The position numbers and the translations under genes were made by a program. 64,000 nt of DNA from Streptomyces pseudovenezuelae (lineage in GTDB: Bacteria; Actinomycetota; Actinomycetes; Streptomycetales; Streptomycetaceae). The stretch is taken from positions 248,001 to 312,000 of the forward strand of contig NZ_JARXVH010000001.1 in assembly GCF_029892565.1 (NCBI RefSeq), given 5' to 3'. Shown one piece after another: positions 33,644-43,283 of the stretch (positions within the stretch are counted from its first letter, which is position 1; every line of letters starts with the position of its first letter). Under the pieces are notes generated by a model. That model saw nothing but the letters and a program-made list of their open reading frames with translations. It ran no database searches and was not told the origin of the DNA.

Positions 33644-34648
33644 TTTCTTCGCCCTACTCGGCTGCACCCGCTTCGGCTCGCCCGGCATCTTCGGGTACTC
33701 CGGCGGATAGGGCAGGTCGGCCAGCCCGTGGTCGTGTTCGTCGCGTCGGGCGAGTTCGAGCAGGGCGTCGAGGGAGTAGCGGTGGTCGTCCATGTCCGCG
33801 TGCACGTCGCCGAGCTGGGCGAAGCGCGCGGGCATCGTCGCGAGGTCGAAGTCCTGCGGGTGCGCGGTGCCGACCTCGTCCCAGCGCAGGGGCGCCGACA
33901 CGGGGGCGTGCGGGCGGGGACGTACGGAATAGGCGGAGGCGATGGTGCGGTCCCGCGCCGTCTGGTTGTAGTCGACGAAGATGCGCTCGCCGCGCTCCTC
34001 CTTCCACCACTTCATGGTCACGTGGTCCGGCATCCGGCGCTCCAGCTCCCGGCCCACGGCGATGGCGGCGCGGCGGACCTCGGTGAAGGTCCAGTTCGGC
34101 TCGATCGGCACGAAGACGTGCAGACCGCGCCCGCCGGAGGTCTTGGGGAAGCCCTTCAGACCGCCGAACTCGTCGAGGACGGCGCGCAGTTCGTGGGCGG
34201 CGCGGACGGCGTCGTCGAAGTCGGTGCCGGGCTGCGGGTCGAGGTCGATGCGGAGTTCGTCGGGGCGGTCGACGTCGTCGCGGCGGACCGGCCAGGGGTG
34301 GAAGGTGAGCGTGCCGTACTGGGCGGCCCACAGGACGGCGGCCTCCTCGGTCGGGCACATCTCGTCGGCGCTGCGCCCGCTGGGGAAGGCGATGTGGGCG
34401 GTCGGGATCCAGTCGGGCATGTTCTTGGGCGCCCGCTTCTGGAAGAAGTTCTCGCCGGTCACGCCGTCGGGATAGCGCTCCAGCGTGGTGGGGCGGTTGC
34501 GCAGGGCGCGCAGGATGCCGGGGCCGACGGCGATGTAGTAGTTGGCCAGGTCCAGCTTGGTGAACCCGCGCTCGGGAAAGAAGATCTTGCTCGGGCTGGA
34601 CAGCCGGACGGTACGGCCGCCCGCTTCCAGTTCCACCGCTTCGCCCAT
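33623..34648 (-). CDS. LigD-type NHEJ polymerase/primase domain protein
   Basis: A 341-residue stand-alone polymerase domain as found in bacterial LigD. Signatures are SSPSKIFFPERGFTKLDLANYY, ENFFQKRAP, LTFHPWPVRRDDVDRPDELRIDLDPQPG (catalytic Asp pair) and FPKTSGGRGLHVFVPI. Such proteins fill gaps with nucleotides during Ku-dependent end joining. It is not fused to ligase or nuclease domains; the ligase is encoded divergently 74 bp away. The start at 34648 (MGEAVELEAGG) gives the family N-terminus. No Ku gene is in the window. Confidence 0.92.
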   Translation of the reverse strand: MGEAVELEAGGRTVRLSSPSKIFFPERGFTKLDLANYYIAVGPGILRALRNRPTTLERYPDGVTGENFFQKRAPKNMPDWIPTAHIAFPSGRSADEMCPTEEAAVLWAAQYGTLTFHPWPVRRDDVDRPDELRIDLDPQPGTDFDDAVRAAHELRAVLDEFGGLKGFPKTSGGRGLHVFVPIEPNWTFTEVRRAAIAVGRELERRMPDHVTMKWWKEERGERIFVDYNQTARDRTIASAYSVRPRPHAPVSAPLRWDEVGTAHPQDFDLATMPARFAQLGDVHADMDDHRYSLDALLELARRDEHDHGLADLPYPPEYPKMPGEPKRVQPSRAKKEAPPAE

Positions 34649-34722
34649 GCGGCCACGGTAGGCGCACCTCGGGTCCCACGCACACCGGGCGGCAGGCTTC
34701 GTATGAGAGCAGAATCGGTGCC

Positions 34723-35793
34723 ATGGACCTGCCGGTGATGCCACCCGTGAAGCCGATGCTCGCCAAGTCGGTGGCGAGGATCCCGCCCGACATGCAGTAC
34801 GAGGCGAAGTGGGACGGGTTCCGGGCGATCGTGTTCCGGGACGGGGCCGACGTCGAGATCGGGAGTCGTACGGGCAAGCCGCTGACCCGGTACTTCCCCG
34901 AGCTGGTGGCGGCGCTCGCGGAGCGGTTGCCGCCGCGGTGCGTGCTGGACGGGGAGATCGTCATCGCCCGGGACGGCAAGCTCGACTTCGACGCGCTCAC
35001 CGAGCGGATCCACCCGGCGGACTCCCGGGTGCGGACGCTCGCCGAGCGGACCCCGGCGTCCTTCGTGGCCTTCGACCTGCTGGCGCTGGCGGACGAGTCG
35101 CTGCTCGACGTGCCGCTCGCGGACCGGCGGGCGCTGCTCACCATGGCCCTGTCGGGGGTGTCGGCGCCCGTGCACGTGGCGCCGGCGACCACCGACATCG
35201 AGGTGGCCCGGCGCTGGTTCGACCAGTACGAGGGGGCGGGCCTGGACGGCGTCATCGCCAAGCCGCTCGCCCTGCGCTATCTCCCCGACGAGCGCGCCAT
35301 GTTCAAGATCAAGCACGAACGCACGGCGGACGTCGTCGTCGCGGGCTACCGCCTGCACAAGAGCGGCCCGATCGTGGGCTCGCTGCTGCTCGGCCTGTAC
35401 GACGACCAGGGCACCCTGCAGCACGTGGGCGTGTCCGCCGCGTTCCCGATGAAGCGGCGGGCCGAGCTGATCGACGAGCTGGAGCCGCTGCGCATGGCGG
35501 ACGTCGAGAGTCACCCGTGGGCGGCCTGGGCGCAGGAGGCCGCGCACGAGACGGCCCGGCTGCCCGGCGCCCCCAGCCGCTGGTCCGGCAAGAAGGACCT
35601 GTCCTGGGTGCCGCTGCGCCCCGAGTGGGTGGCCGAGGTGGCCTACGACCACATGGAGAACGGCGCCCGTTTCCGGCACACGGCCCGCTTCCGCCGCTGG
35701 CGCCCGGACCGCACCCCCGAGAGCTGCACGTACGCGCAGTTGGAGGAGCCGGTCGGGTACGACCTCGCGGAGATCTTCGGCCCCCAGGACTGA
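34723..35793 (+). CDS. ligC: ATP-dependent DNA ligase (LigC/LigD-ligase type)
   Basis: A 356-residue ligase with nucleotidyltransferase motif I EAKWDGFR (K29 is the AMP-accepting lysine), motif III AFDLLAL, motif IV EGAGLDGVIAK, and motif V FKIKH (about 195-199), followed by an OB-fold domain. It seals nicks and breaks, probably after gap filling by the divergently encoded polymerase. Compared with full LigD it lacks polymerase and nuclease domains. The symbol ligC follows mycobacterial usage and is a family-level label. Confidence 0.92.
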   Translation: MDLPVMPPVKPMLAKSVARIPPDMQYEAKWDGFRAIVFRDGADVEIGSRTGKPLTRYFPELVAALAERLPPRCVLDGEIVIARDGKLDFDALTERIHPADSRVRTLAERTPASFVAFDLLALADESLLDVPLADRRALLTMALSGVSAPVHVAPATTDIEVARRWFDQYEGAGLDGVIAKPLALRYLPDERAMFKIKHERTADVVVAGYRLHKSGPIVGSLLLGLYDDQGTLQHVGVSAAFPMKRRAELIDELEPLRMADVESHPWAAWAQEAAHETARLPGAPSRWSGKKDLSWVPLRPEWVAEVAYDHMENGARFRHTARFRRWRPDRTPESCTYAQLEEPVGYDLAEIFGPQD

Positions 35794-35824
35794 GGGGATT
35801 CCGGCCGAGCACACAACAGGGCTC

Positions 35825-37351
35825 CTACAGCCGGGGCACGAGATCCGACATCACGGCGCGCGGCAGCGACGGGTTGGCGGCCGCCGCTTCCGCCACCTGC
35901 CACTCGGCGTCGGTGAGCAGGTCCACGATGACCGGCACAGGGAGCGCCGGATGGCCGGCGGCTATGGGCCTCGCCTGTCGGTCCGCCAGGCAGGCGAGCA
36001 GAGCCTGGGCCGTCGCGTTCCGGTGCCGTGCGATTTCGCGGAACGCCTTCTGCACTGATGGTTCGTGCCGGGTGAGGTCCTCCAGCAGCGCCGGACTCGC
36101 GTCCGGGTTGGTCGCCACCTTGGCGAGGACCCGGACTCCGTGCCGGTCGACCATGGCGCGCAGTTGGGCCTCGGACAGGCCCGGGTGCGGGGCGACGGAC
36201 TTGACCACCTTCGCGTCGGGATCGGCGGCCAGCGCGTCGCGGAACTCAGGCCGCAGATCGCGTCGTTGGGCCACGAGCATGTGCGCGGCCGGGTGCGGCG
36301 ACCGGGCCAGCTCCTGGACCTCGGCGGGAGACGCGGCGGCGATTCGCGGCAGCAGGGTGGCGCCGATCTTCGTCGCGCCGGCCAGGTGGACGAGCACGTC
36401 GAGCGGTACATGCCGGTTGTGCGCGAGGCTGCGCCGCACGTCGTGGCCGCCGTCGTCGGCCAGGGTGCGGATCAGGGCCTCCTCAATCGCGGGATTCCCG
36501 GCGAGATCGGCCCGGACACCGGGAACGGGGTCCGCGGCCAGCCGCCCGTACACCTCCGGGGGCAGGTCGGAGCGGGCGGCGAGCGTCCAGCGCAGGATCA
36601 TCGAGGGATGGTCCACGAAGCCGACGACGGCTTCGGCGGGAGTCGCCGGGTTCCGCAGGGCCGCCACCTGCACCTGGTGCACGGAGGACTCGTGGGAGCC
36701 GTCGCAGGAGGCGCCCGGCAGCAGATCGCAGTCGGGCCGCTCGCAGTGCGGATCGTGCACGAACGGCGTCGCCTCGCGGTCGTAGACCAGGCACCGTCGC
36801 GCGGGAGGCAGCCCCTCGCCGGTGATGAGCGCCGCCAGTACGTCCGGGGGCGTCGCCTCGTTGGCCGCCACCGCGCGCCGGACCTCGGCATGCGGATGCT
36901 CCGCGAGCCCCGCGGCCACGTCCGCCGTGGTCCACCGCGCGAGTTCCGCGACGACGCGTACGTCCGGGTCCGCGGCGAGCGCCTCCACCACCTCGGCCGG
37001 GAGGCCGGAGCAGGCGGCCAGCTTCTCCCGGCGCTCCACATCCGGATCCGCCGCGAAAGGACGCGCCCACTCCGGACTCCCGGCGCCCTCGTGGAGCAGG
37101 GCGAGGGCAGCGTGCGGCCGTGCCCCGGGATCCACGTCGGCGGCGGTCAGCCGGCCCTCGCACGCGAGCCGCGCACCGCTCTCCTCGACGCGCGAGAGCA
37201 ACGCGACCGCCTGCGCACGGCTGAGGTCCGCCCGACCGGCGAGGTCCACGGCGATGTCGTCATCCGCGATCGCGATCAGCCGGTCGACCAGCTCGGACGG
37301 CAGGGCCGCGTTGGCGGCGAGCCCGCACAGGACAGGGTTCACGGAGGGCAT
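35825..37351 (-). CDS. Leucine-rich repeat variant (LRV)/HEAT-like protein with a Cys/His insert
   Basis: A 508-residue all-helical repeat protein. Units of about 24 residues recur (ALAADPDVRVVAELAR, AEHPHAEVRRAVAANEATPPDVLAALI, AADPDAKVVKSVAPHPGLSEAQL, ATNPDASPALLEDLTRHE), typical of LRV proteins. The middle is interrupted by a Cys/His-rich segment RRCLVYDREATPFVHDPHCE followed by RPDCDLLPGASCDGSHE, with four cysteines and three or more histidines that could hold a metal. Azotobacter LrvA carries an N-terminal Fe-S cluster; here the site is central. Start is 37351 or a GTG at 37342. Function unknown. Confidence 0.8.
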   Translation of the reverse strand: MPSVNPVLCGLAANAALPSELVDRLIAIADDDIAVDLAGRADLSRAQAVALLSRVEESGARLACEGRLTAADVDPGARPHAALALLHEGAGSPEWARPFAADPDVERREKLAACSGLPAEVVEALAADPDVRVVAELARWTTADVAAGLAEHPHAEVRRAVAANEATPPDVLAALITGEGLPPARRCLVYDREATPFVHDPHCERPDCDLLPGASCDGSHESSVHQVQVAALRNPATPAEAVVGFVDHPSMILRWTLAARSDLPPEVYGRLAADPVPGVRADLAGNPAIEEALIRTLADDGGHDVRRSLAHNRHVPLDVLVHLAGATKIGATLLPRIAAASPAEVQELARSPHPAAHMLVAQRRDLRPEFRDALAADPDAKVVKSVAPHPGLSEAQLRAMVDRHGVRVLAKVATNPDASPALLEDLTRHEPSVQKAFREIARHRNATAQALLACLADRQARPIAAGHPALPVPVIVDLLTDAEWQVAEAAAANPSLPRAVMSDLVPRL

Positions 37352-37590
37352 CCTGCCCGGACCGTGCCCGATCGGCTCAGGATTTTCACGCCACCGGGCT
37401 GTCGGTGACACCGGGGCACGCCAGGGCAAGGACTGAGCCGATCGCGGCCGGGCACAAGGCCCTGGGCAATCACCACGGACGACGACCTGCGGCCGATCGG
37501 CCCATTGGACGCGCGCAATCGTCATCGAGGGGGTATGCGCAGCAATGAACTTATAAGCGCACAATCGATGACACAGGATGTGGTGCCACG

Positions 37591-38589
37591 GTGGGCAAGG
37601 GACGTACGGCGCGCACACGACGCGCCTCGACGACGGTGGCGCTGCTGGCCGCCACGGTGACGGCGGCGCTCGCGGCCGGCTGCACGGGAACGCACAACCC
37701 GGTGGACGACGGACGCGGACAGCTGCGGACGCCGGTCCCGACCCCCAGCAAGAGCGCCGAGAAGACCGCCGACACCGGCTCCGTACTCGCCGTGAAGATC
37801 GACAACGTACGCGCGGCCCGCCCGCAGACCGGACTGCGCGCCGCGGACGTCGTCTACGCCGAGCAGGTCGAGGGCGGTCTGAGCCGGCTGATGGCGGTGT
37901 ACGCGACCCAGTTCCCGAAGTCGATCGGGCCGGTGCGCAGTGCGCGCGAGTCCGATCTGGAGCTGCTGCGCCAGTACGACGACCCGACGCTCGCCTTCTC
38001 CGGGGCGCAGCACAAGCTGCTGCCGCTGATCGACAAGGCGCCGCTGCGGGCGGTGCCGCCCGAGGACGCGTCCGACGCCTACTTCCGGGGCACCGACAAG
38101 GCGGCCCCGCACAACCTCTATCTGCACCCGTCCAAACTGATGCCCTCCGCCCCGGGCGCGGACGCGCTGACGAACGGCTTCCGCTTCGGCGCGGCCCCCT
38201 CCGGCGGCACGAAGGAGACCTCGCGGACCGTCCGCTACCCGTCCGCCTCCTTCACCTTCAACTGGTCGGCGCGCAGCCACCGTTGGCTGGTCTCGATGGA
38301 CGGCACGCCGACCGTGACGACCGACGGGAAGCGGGTGGCACCGGCGACGGTCGTCGTGCAGTACGTGAAGGTGCGCACGTCCCGCTTCCACGACGTCCTC
38401 GGCAACAACACGCCGTACACCGAGACGGTGGGCTCCGGCACGGCGCAGGTGCTGCGCGGCGGACGGGCCTACGACGTCGACTGGAAGCGCGACAACGCCA
38501 AGGACGGCACGGAGTTCACGACGAAGGACGGCTCACCGGTGAACTTCGCCAAGGGCCAGGTGTGGGTGGTGTTCGCGAAGGCGTCCTGA
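37591..38589 (+). CDS. DUF3048 domain lipoprotein
   Basis: A 332-residue lipoprotein. The N-terminus is basic, then hydrophobic, ending in a lipobox ALAAGC (Cys31). After a Thr/Pro-rich linker comes a DUF3048/YerB domain: VLAVKIDNVRAARPQTGLRAADVVYAEQVEGGLSRLMAVYATQFPKSIGPVRSARESDLELL, with NFAKGQVWVVFAK at the C-terminus. The family is widespread on Gram-positive surfaces and its role is unknown. GTG start. Divergent from the LRV gene across 239 bp in which only a TATAAG-like box near 37550 stands out. Confidence 0.88.
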   Translation: MGKGRTARTRRASTTVALLAATVTAALAAGCTGTHNPVDDGRGQLRTPVPTPSKSAEKTADTGSVLAVKIDNVRAARPQTGLRAADVVYAEQVEGGLSRLMAVYATQFPKSIGPVRSARESDLELLRQYDDPTLAFSGAQHKLLPLIDKAPLRAVPPEDASDAYFRGTDKAAPHNLYLHPSKLMPSAPGADALTNGFRFGAAPSGGTKETSRTVRYPSASFTFNWSARSHRWLVSMDGTPTVTTDGKRVAPATVVVQYVKVRTSRFHDVLGNNTPYTETVGSGTAQVLRGGRAYDVDWKRDNAKDGTEFTTKDGSPVNFAKGQVWVVFAKAS

Positions 38590-38614
38590 CGGGCGACCGG
38601 ACCGGCCCCGGCAC

Positions 38615-39079
38615 TCAGCGCTGTGTCACGAGGGGTTCCGTCGGGTTGCGGAGCCCCTCGGCCGCGTCGGCGACCCGCTGGATGAGGTCGCAGAACACCG
38701 TCTGCTCCGCGGCCGACAGCGGCGACAGGAAGACGCAGTTCATCCGCGCCGTGCGCACGCTCAGCTTGCGGTGGGTGCGCTCGCCCTCGTCGGTGAGGCG
38801 CAGCAGGAACCGGCGGCCGTCCTGCGGGTCGCGCACCTTGTCCAGCAGCCCGCGCCGGCCGAGCCGGCTGATCACCTCGGCGATCGTGGACCGGTCGAGC
38901 CCCACCCGCTCCCCCACGGTCCGCTGGTCCAGGCCCGGCTCCTCGACGAGCGCGTTGAGGACCGCGAACTGCGGCGAGGTGATCTCCTCCGAGACCATCG
39001 TGTTCCACAGCAGGTAGTGCGCCTGCTGCAACCGCCGGGCCAGATGCCCGGGGTGGGTGGTGAGGTCCAGCGCGGCCAT
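38615..39079 (-). CDS. pcaV: PcaV, MarR-family repressor of the protocatechuate operon
   Basis: A 154-residue MarR regulator divergent from pcaIJFHGBL. Its HTH is GLDQRTVGERVGLDRSTIAEVISRLGRRGLLDKV and its wing DPQDGRRFLLRLT. With the ATG at 39079 an arginine falls at position 15 (HLARR), the residue I recall as contacting protocatechuate in S. coelicolor PcaV. An alternative ATG at 39145 has a near-perfect AGGAGG at 7 nt and would add 22 residues, so the real start is open. It should repress the pca genes until protocatechuate binds. Confidence 0.92.
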   Translation of the reverse strand: MAALDLTTHPGHLARRLQQAHYLLWNTMVSEEITSPQFAVLNALVEEPGLDQRTVGERVGLDRSTIAEVISRLGRRGLLDKVRDPQDGRRFLLRLTDEGERTHRKLSVRTARMNCVFLSPLSAAEQTVFCDLIQRVADAAEGLRNPTEPLVTQR

Positions 39080-39183
39080 GTGCGCCCCCGAGGTCGAATT
39101 CGTCTGTGCACTGACGATACCTGCGGTTTTCCCAAGTGTCTCCATGGCTGCGCCTCCTGTTGGCCCGGCACTTCTCCCAGCTC

Positions 39184-39226
39184 TTGACGCCGCACCCGAC
39201 CAGTGGCAGCGTGAAGGAAACTTCAC
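39184..39226 (+). promoter_or_regulatory. pcaI promoter and PcaV operator
   Basis: A TTGACG -35 box (39184-39189) is followed after 17 bp by a CAGCGT -10-like box (39207-39212). A perfect inverted repeat GTGAAG-GAAA-CTTCAC (39211-39226) overlaps the -10 and start region, where a repressor would block transcription. Confidence 0.6.
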
Positions 39227-39275
39227 TACATCGCTCAGTGCCCTGATTACCTCCGGACGAGATGGAGCTTCGCGG

Positions 39276-40030
39276 ATGGACAAGGTGGTCCCCACAGCCT
39301 CCGAGGCGGTGGCCGATGTGCCGGACGGCGCGACGCTCGCGGTCGGCGGCTTCGGACTGAGCGGTGTGCCGAACGTGCTGATCCAGGCCCTGTACGAGCG
39401 CGAGGTCAGCGGTCTCGGCGTGGTCTCCAACAACTGCGGCGCCATGGAGTCCGGCCTCGCGGTGCTCCTCGCGGCCGGCCGGATCGCCCGGGTGACGGGC
39501 TCGTACATCGGCGCCAACAAGGAGTTCGCGCGCCAGTACCTGGCCGGCGAGCTGGAGGTGGAGCTGATCCCGCAGGGCACGCTGGCCGAGCGGCTGCGGG
39601 CCGGCGGCGCCGGCATCCCCGCGTTCTACACCCCGGCGGGCGTCGGCACCCAGGTCGCCGAGGGCGGACTGCCCTGGCGCTACGACGGTGAGGGCGGGGT
39701 CGCGCTCGCCTCCCCGCCGAAGGAGGTGCGCGACTTCGACGGCACCGAGTACGTCCTTGAGCTGGGCATCCGCACCGACTTCGCGCTCGTGCGGGCGGCG
39801 AAGGGCGACCGGCACGGCAACCTGGTCTTCAACAAGTCCACGCGCAACTTCAACCCCCTCGCGGCGACGGCGGGCCGGATCACGATCGCCGAGGTCGAGG
39901 AGCTGGTCGAGCCCGGCGAGATCGACCCGGACGCGGTGCACCTGCCGGGGATCTTCGTACAGCGGGTGGTGGCGCTCACCCCCGAGCAGGCCGCCGACAA
40001 GCGGATCGAGCAGCGGACGGTGAGCAGCTG

Positions 40031-40031
<1 letters not shown>
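39276..40031 (+). CDS. pcaI: 3-oxoadipate CoA-transferase subunit A
   Basis: A 251-residue alpha subunit of a family I CoA-transferase, with the N-terminal [22 protein letters not shown] and central [10 protein letters not shown]...[34 protein letters not shown]. With PcaJ it moves CoA from succinyl-CoA to 3-oxoadipate, the penultimate pathway step. ATG at 39276 follows GGAG. Its stop overlaps the pcaJ start by 1 nt. First gene of the pcaIJFHGBL operon; all seven genes abut or nearly abut. Confidence 0.95.
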
Positions 40032-40671
<640 letters not shown>

Positions 40672-40675
<4 letters not shown>

Positions 40676-41874
40676 ACTCGGTTTACATCGTCGACGCGGT
40701 CCGCACCCCGATCGGCCGCTACAGCGGCGGCCTGGCGAGCGTCCGCCCGGACGACCTGGCCGCGCACGCCCTGCGCGAACTCCTCGCCCGTACGCCCGAC
40801 CTGGACCCGGCCCGCATCGAGGACGTCTACTTCGGCAACGCCAACGGCGCCGGCGAGGAGAACCGCAACGTCGCCCGCATGGCAGGCCTGCTCGCCGGGC
40901 TGCCCACCTCCGTGCCGGGCGTGACCGTCAACCGGCTGTGCGCCTCAGGCCTCGAAGCCGTCATCCAGGCGGCCCGCGCCATCGCGGTGGGCGACGCCTC
41001 CATCGTCGTGGCGGGTGGCGTCGAGTCGATGACCCGAGCGCCGTATGTGCTGCCGAAGTCGGACCGGCCGTTCCCCGCCGGACACACCGAGCTGTACTCG
41101 ACCACCCTGGGCTGGCGGATGGTCAATCCGAAGATGAACCCGGAGTGGACCATCCCGCTGGGCGAGTCCGCCGAACTCATCGCCGACAAGCACAAGATCA
41201 GCCGCGAGCAACAGGACGAGTTCGCGCTCGCCAGTCACCAGAAGGCGGCCGCCGCACAGCAACATGGCCTGTTCGACGCCGAGTTGGCGCCCGTGCCGGT
41301 CCCGCAGCGCAAGGGCGACCCGGTCTCCTTCGCCGCCGACGAGTCCGTGCGGGCCGACGCCTCCCTGGCGGCGATGGCCCGGCTCAAGCCGTCGTTCCGC
41401 GTCGAGGGCGGCACGGTCACCGCGGGCAACGCGTCGCCGCTCAACGACGGTGCCGCGGCGCTGCTGTTGGTGGACGAGGAGGGCCTGAAGGCAACGGGTC
41501 GCGAGCCGCTCGCCCGGGTGTCCGCCACCGGTGTGAACGCGCTCGACCCGCAGTACTTCGGACTTGCCCCGGTCGAAGCCGTGAACCGGGCACTCGCCAA
41601 GGCGGGCAAGGGTTTTGACGACCTGTCAGTCCTCGAACTGAACGAGGCCTTCGCCGCCCAGGTGCTCGGATGCGTCGCCGAATGGCCCGAGTTCGACCCC
41701 GCGATCCTCAACCCGCAGGGCGGCGCCATCGCCCTCGGCCACCCGCTCGGCGCCTCGGGTGCCCGTCTCGCGGGTACCGTCGCCCACCAACTCGCCCGCA
41801 AGGGCAGCGGAGTCGGTGTCGCGACCCTCTGCATCGGCGTGGGTCAGGGACTGGCCCTCGTACTCGAACGCTAG
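40672..41874 (+). CDS. pcaF: 3-oxoadipyl-CoA thiolase
   Basis: A 400-residue thiolase that cleaves 3-oxoadipyl-CoA to succinyl-CoA and acetyl-CoA, the last pathway step. Motifs: [12 protein letters not shown] (nucleophilic Cys about residue 90), [45 protein letters not shown] and the C-terminal TLCIGVGQG, where isoleucine replaces the usual glycine after the second cysteine. The GTG start at 40672 overlaps pcaJ by 4 nt. Confidence 0.95.
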
Positions 41875-41897
41875 GAACAGGAACGCCGGGAACCCCC

Positions 41898-42671
41898 ATG
41901 ACTCTCACCCAGCAGGACATCGACCAGGAGATCGCGGCCGAGCACGCCGCCTACGAGAAGCGCGTCGCCGACGGCGCCCCCGTCGAGCACCATCCGCGCC
42001 GCGACTACGCGCCGTACCGTTCCTCCGTGCTGCGCCACCCGAAGCAGCCGCCGGTCGCCATCGACGTCAGCCAGGACCCGGAGTTGGTGGAGCTGCGCTC
42101 CCCCGCCTTCGGCGACCGCGACATAACCGAGATCGACAACGACCTCACCCGGCACCACCGGGGCGAGCCGATCGGCGAGCGGATCACCGTGTCCGGACGG
42201 CTCCTGGACCGCGACGGCCGGCCCGTCCGGGGCCAGCTGATCGAGATCTGGCAGGCCAACTCGGCCGGCCGCTACGCGCACCAGCGCGAACAGCACGACG
42301 CCCCGCTGGACCCGAACTTCACCGGCGTCGGCCGCACGATCTCCGACGCCGACGGCTCGTACCGCTTCACCACCATCCAGCCGGGCCCCTACCCCTGGCG
42401 CAACCACGTCAACGCCTGGCGCCCGGCCCACATCCACTTCTCGATGTTCGGCACGGCGTTCACGCAGCGGCTCGTGACGCAGATGTACTTCCCCAGCGAC
42501 CCGCTCTTCCCCTACGACCCGATCATCCAGTCGGTCACCGACGACGCGGCACGCCAGCGCCTCGTCGCGACGTACGACCACAGCCTGTCCGTGCCGGAGT
42601 TCTCGATGGGCTACCACTGGGACATCGTGCTGGACGGCCCGAATGCCACCTGGATCGAAGAAGGACGCTGA
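41898..42671 (+). CDS. pcaH: Protocatechuate 3,4-dioxygenase beta subunit
   Basis: A 257-residue iron-binding subunit. The intradiol signature GRLLDRDGRPVRGQLIEIWQANSAGRYAHQ holds the first tyrosine ligand, GPYPWRNHVNAWRPAHIHFSMFG the second tyrosine and the histidines. It has the long N-terminal extension with RDYAPYRSSVLRHPKQ seen in beta subunits. With PcaG it opens the protocatechuate ring to 3-carboxy-cis,cis-muconate. Encoded 23 bp after pcaF and 6 bp before pcaG. Confidence 0.95.
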   Translation: MTLTQQDIDQEIAAEHAAYEKRVADGAPVEHHPRRDYAPYRSSVLRHPKQPPVAIDVSQDPELVELRSPAFGDRDITEIDNDLTRHHRGEPIGERITVSGRLLDRDGRPVRGQLIEIWQANSAGRYAHQREQHDAPLDPNFTGVGRTISDADGSYRFTTIQPGPYPWRNHVNAWRPAHIHFSMFGTAFTQRLVTQMYFPSDPLFPYDPIIQSVTDDAARQRLVATYDHSLSVPEFSMGYHWDIVLDGPNATWIEEGR

Positions 42672-42677
42672 CCCGCC

Positions 42678-43283
42678 ATGACGAAGATCGACACGAGCCG
42701 TCCGGACTCCGTCCTGCCCACCCCCTCGCATACGGTCGGCCCCTTCTACGGCTACGCGCTCCCCTTCCCCGGCGGCGGTGACATCGCGCCCGTCGGCCAC
42801 CCGGACACGATCACGCTCCAGGGATACGTCCATGACGGCGAGGGCACCCCGCTGCCGGACGCGTTCGTGGAGCTGTGGGGCGCCGACCCCGACGGGAACG
42901 TGCCGGACACCGACGGCTCGATCCGGCGCGACCCGGCGACCGGCGGCTATCTGGGCCGCAACGGTGTGGAGTTCACCGGCTGGGGGCGGATCCAGACGGA
43001 CGCCGACGGCCACTGGTACGCGCGGACGCTGCGGCCTGGGGCGCGGGGGCACAGCGCGCCGTACATCAGTGTGTGCGTATTCGCGCGCGGGCTGCTGGTG
43101 CACCTGTTCACCCGGATATACCTGCCGGGCGACGAGGCCGCGCTGGCCGCCGACCCGCTGCTGTCCCGGCTGCCGGACGAGCGACGCGACACGCTGATCG
43201 CCACGGACCAGGGCAACGGGACATACCGTTTCGACATCCGCCTTCAGGGCGAAGGCGAAACGGTCTTCCTGGAGTTCCAGTGA
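42678..43283 (+). CDS. pcaG: Protocatechuate 3,4-dioxygenase alpha subunit
   Basis: A 201-residue partner of PcaH with the same fold but without the full iron-ligand set. It begins with a short tail then LPTPSHTVGPFYGYALPF, typical of alpha subunits, and contains LPDAFVELWGADPDG and RPGARGHSAPYISVCVFARGLL. It helps shape the active-site cleft. Its TGA overlaps the GTG of pcaB by 4 nt. Confidence 0.94.
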   Translation: MTKIDTSRPDSVLPTPSHTVGPFYGYALPFPGGGDIAPVGHPDTITLQGYVHDGEGTPLPDAFVELWGADPDGNVPDTDGSIRRDPATGGYLGRNGVEFTGWGRIQTDADGHWYARTLRPGARGHSAPYISVCVFARGLLVHLFTRIYLPGDEAALAADPLLSRLPDERRDTLIATDQGNGTYRFDIRLQGEGETVFLEFQ

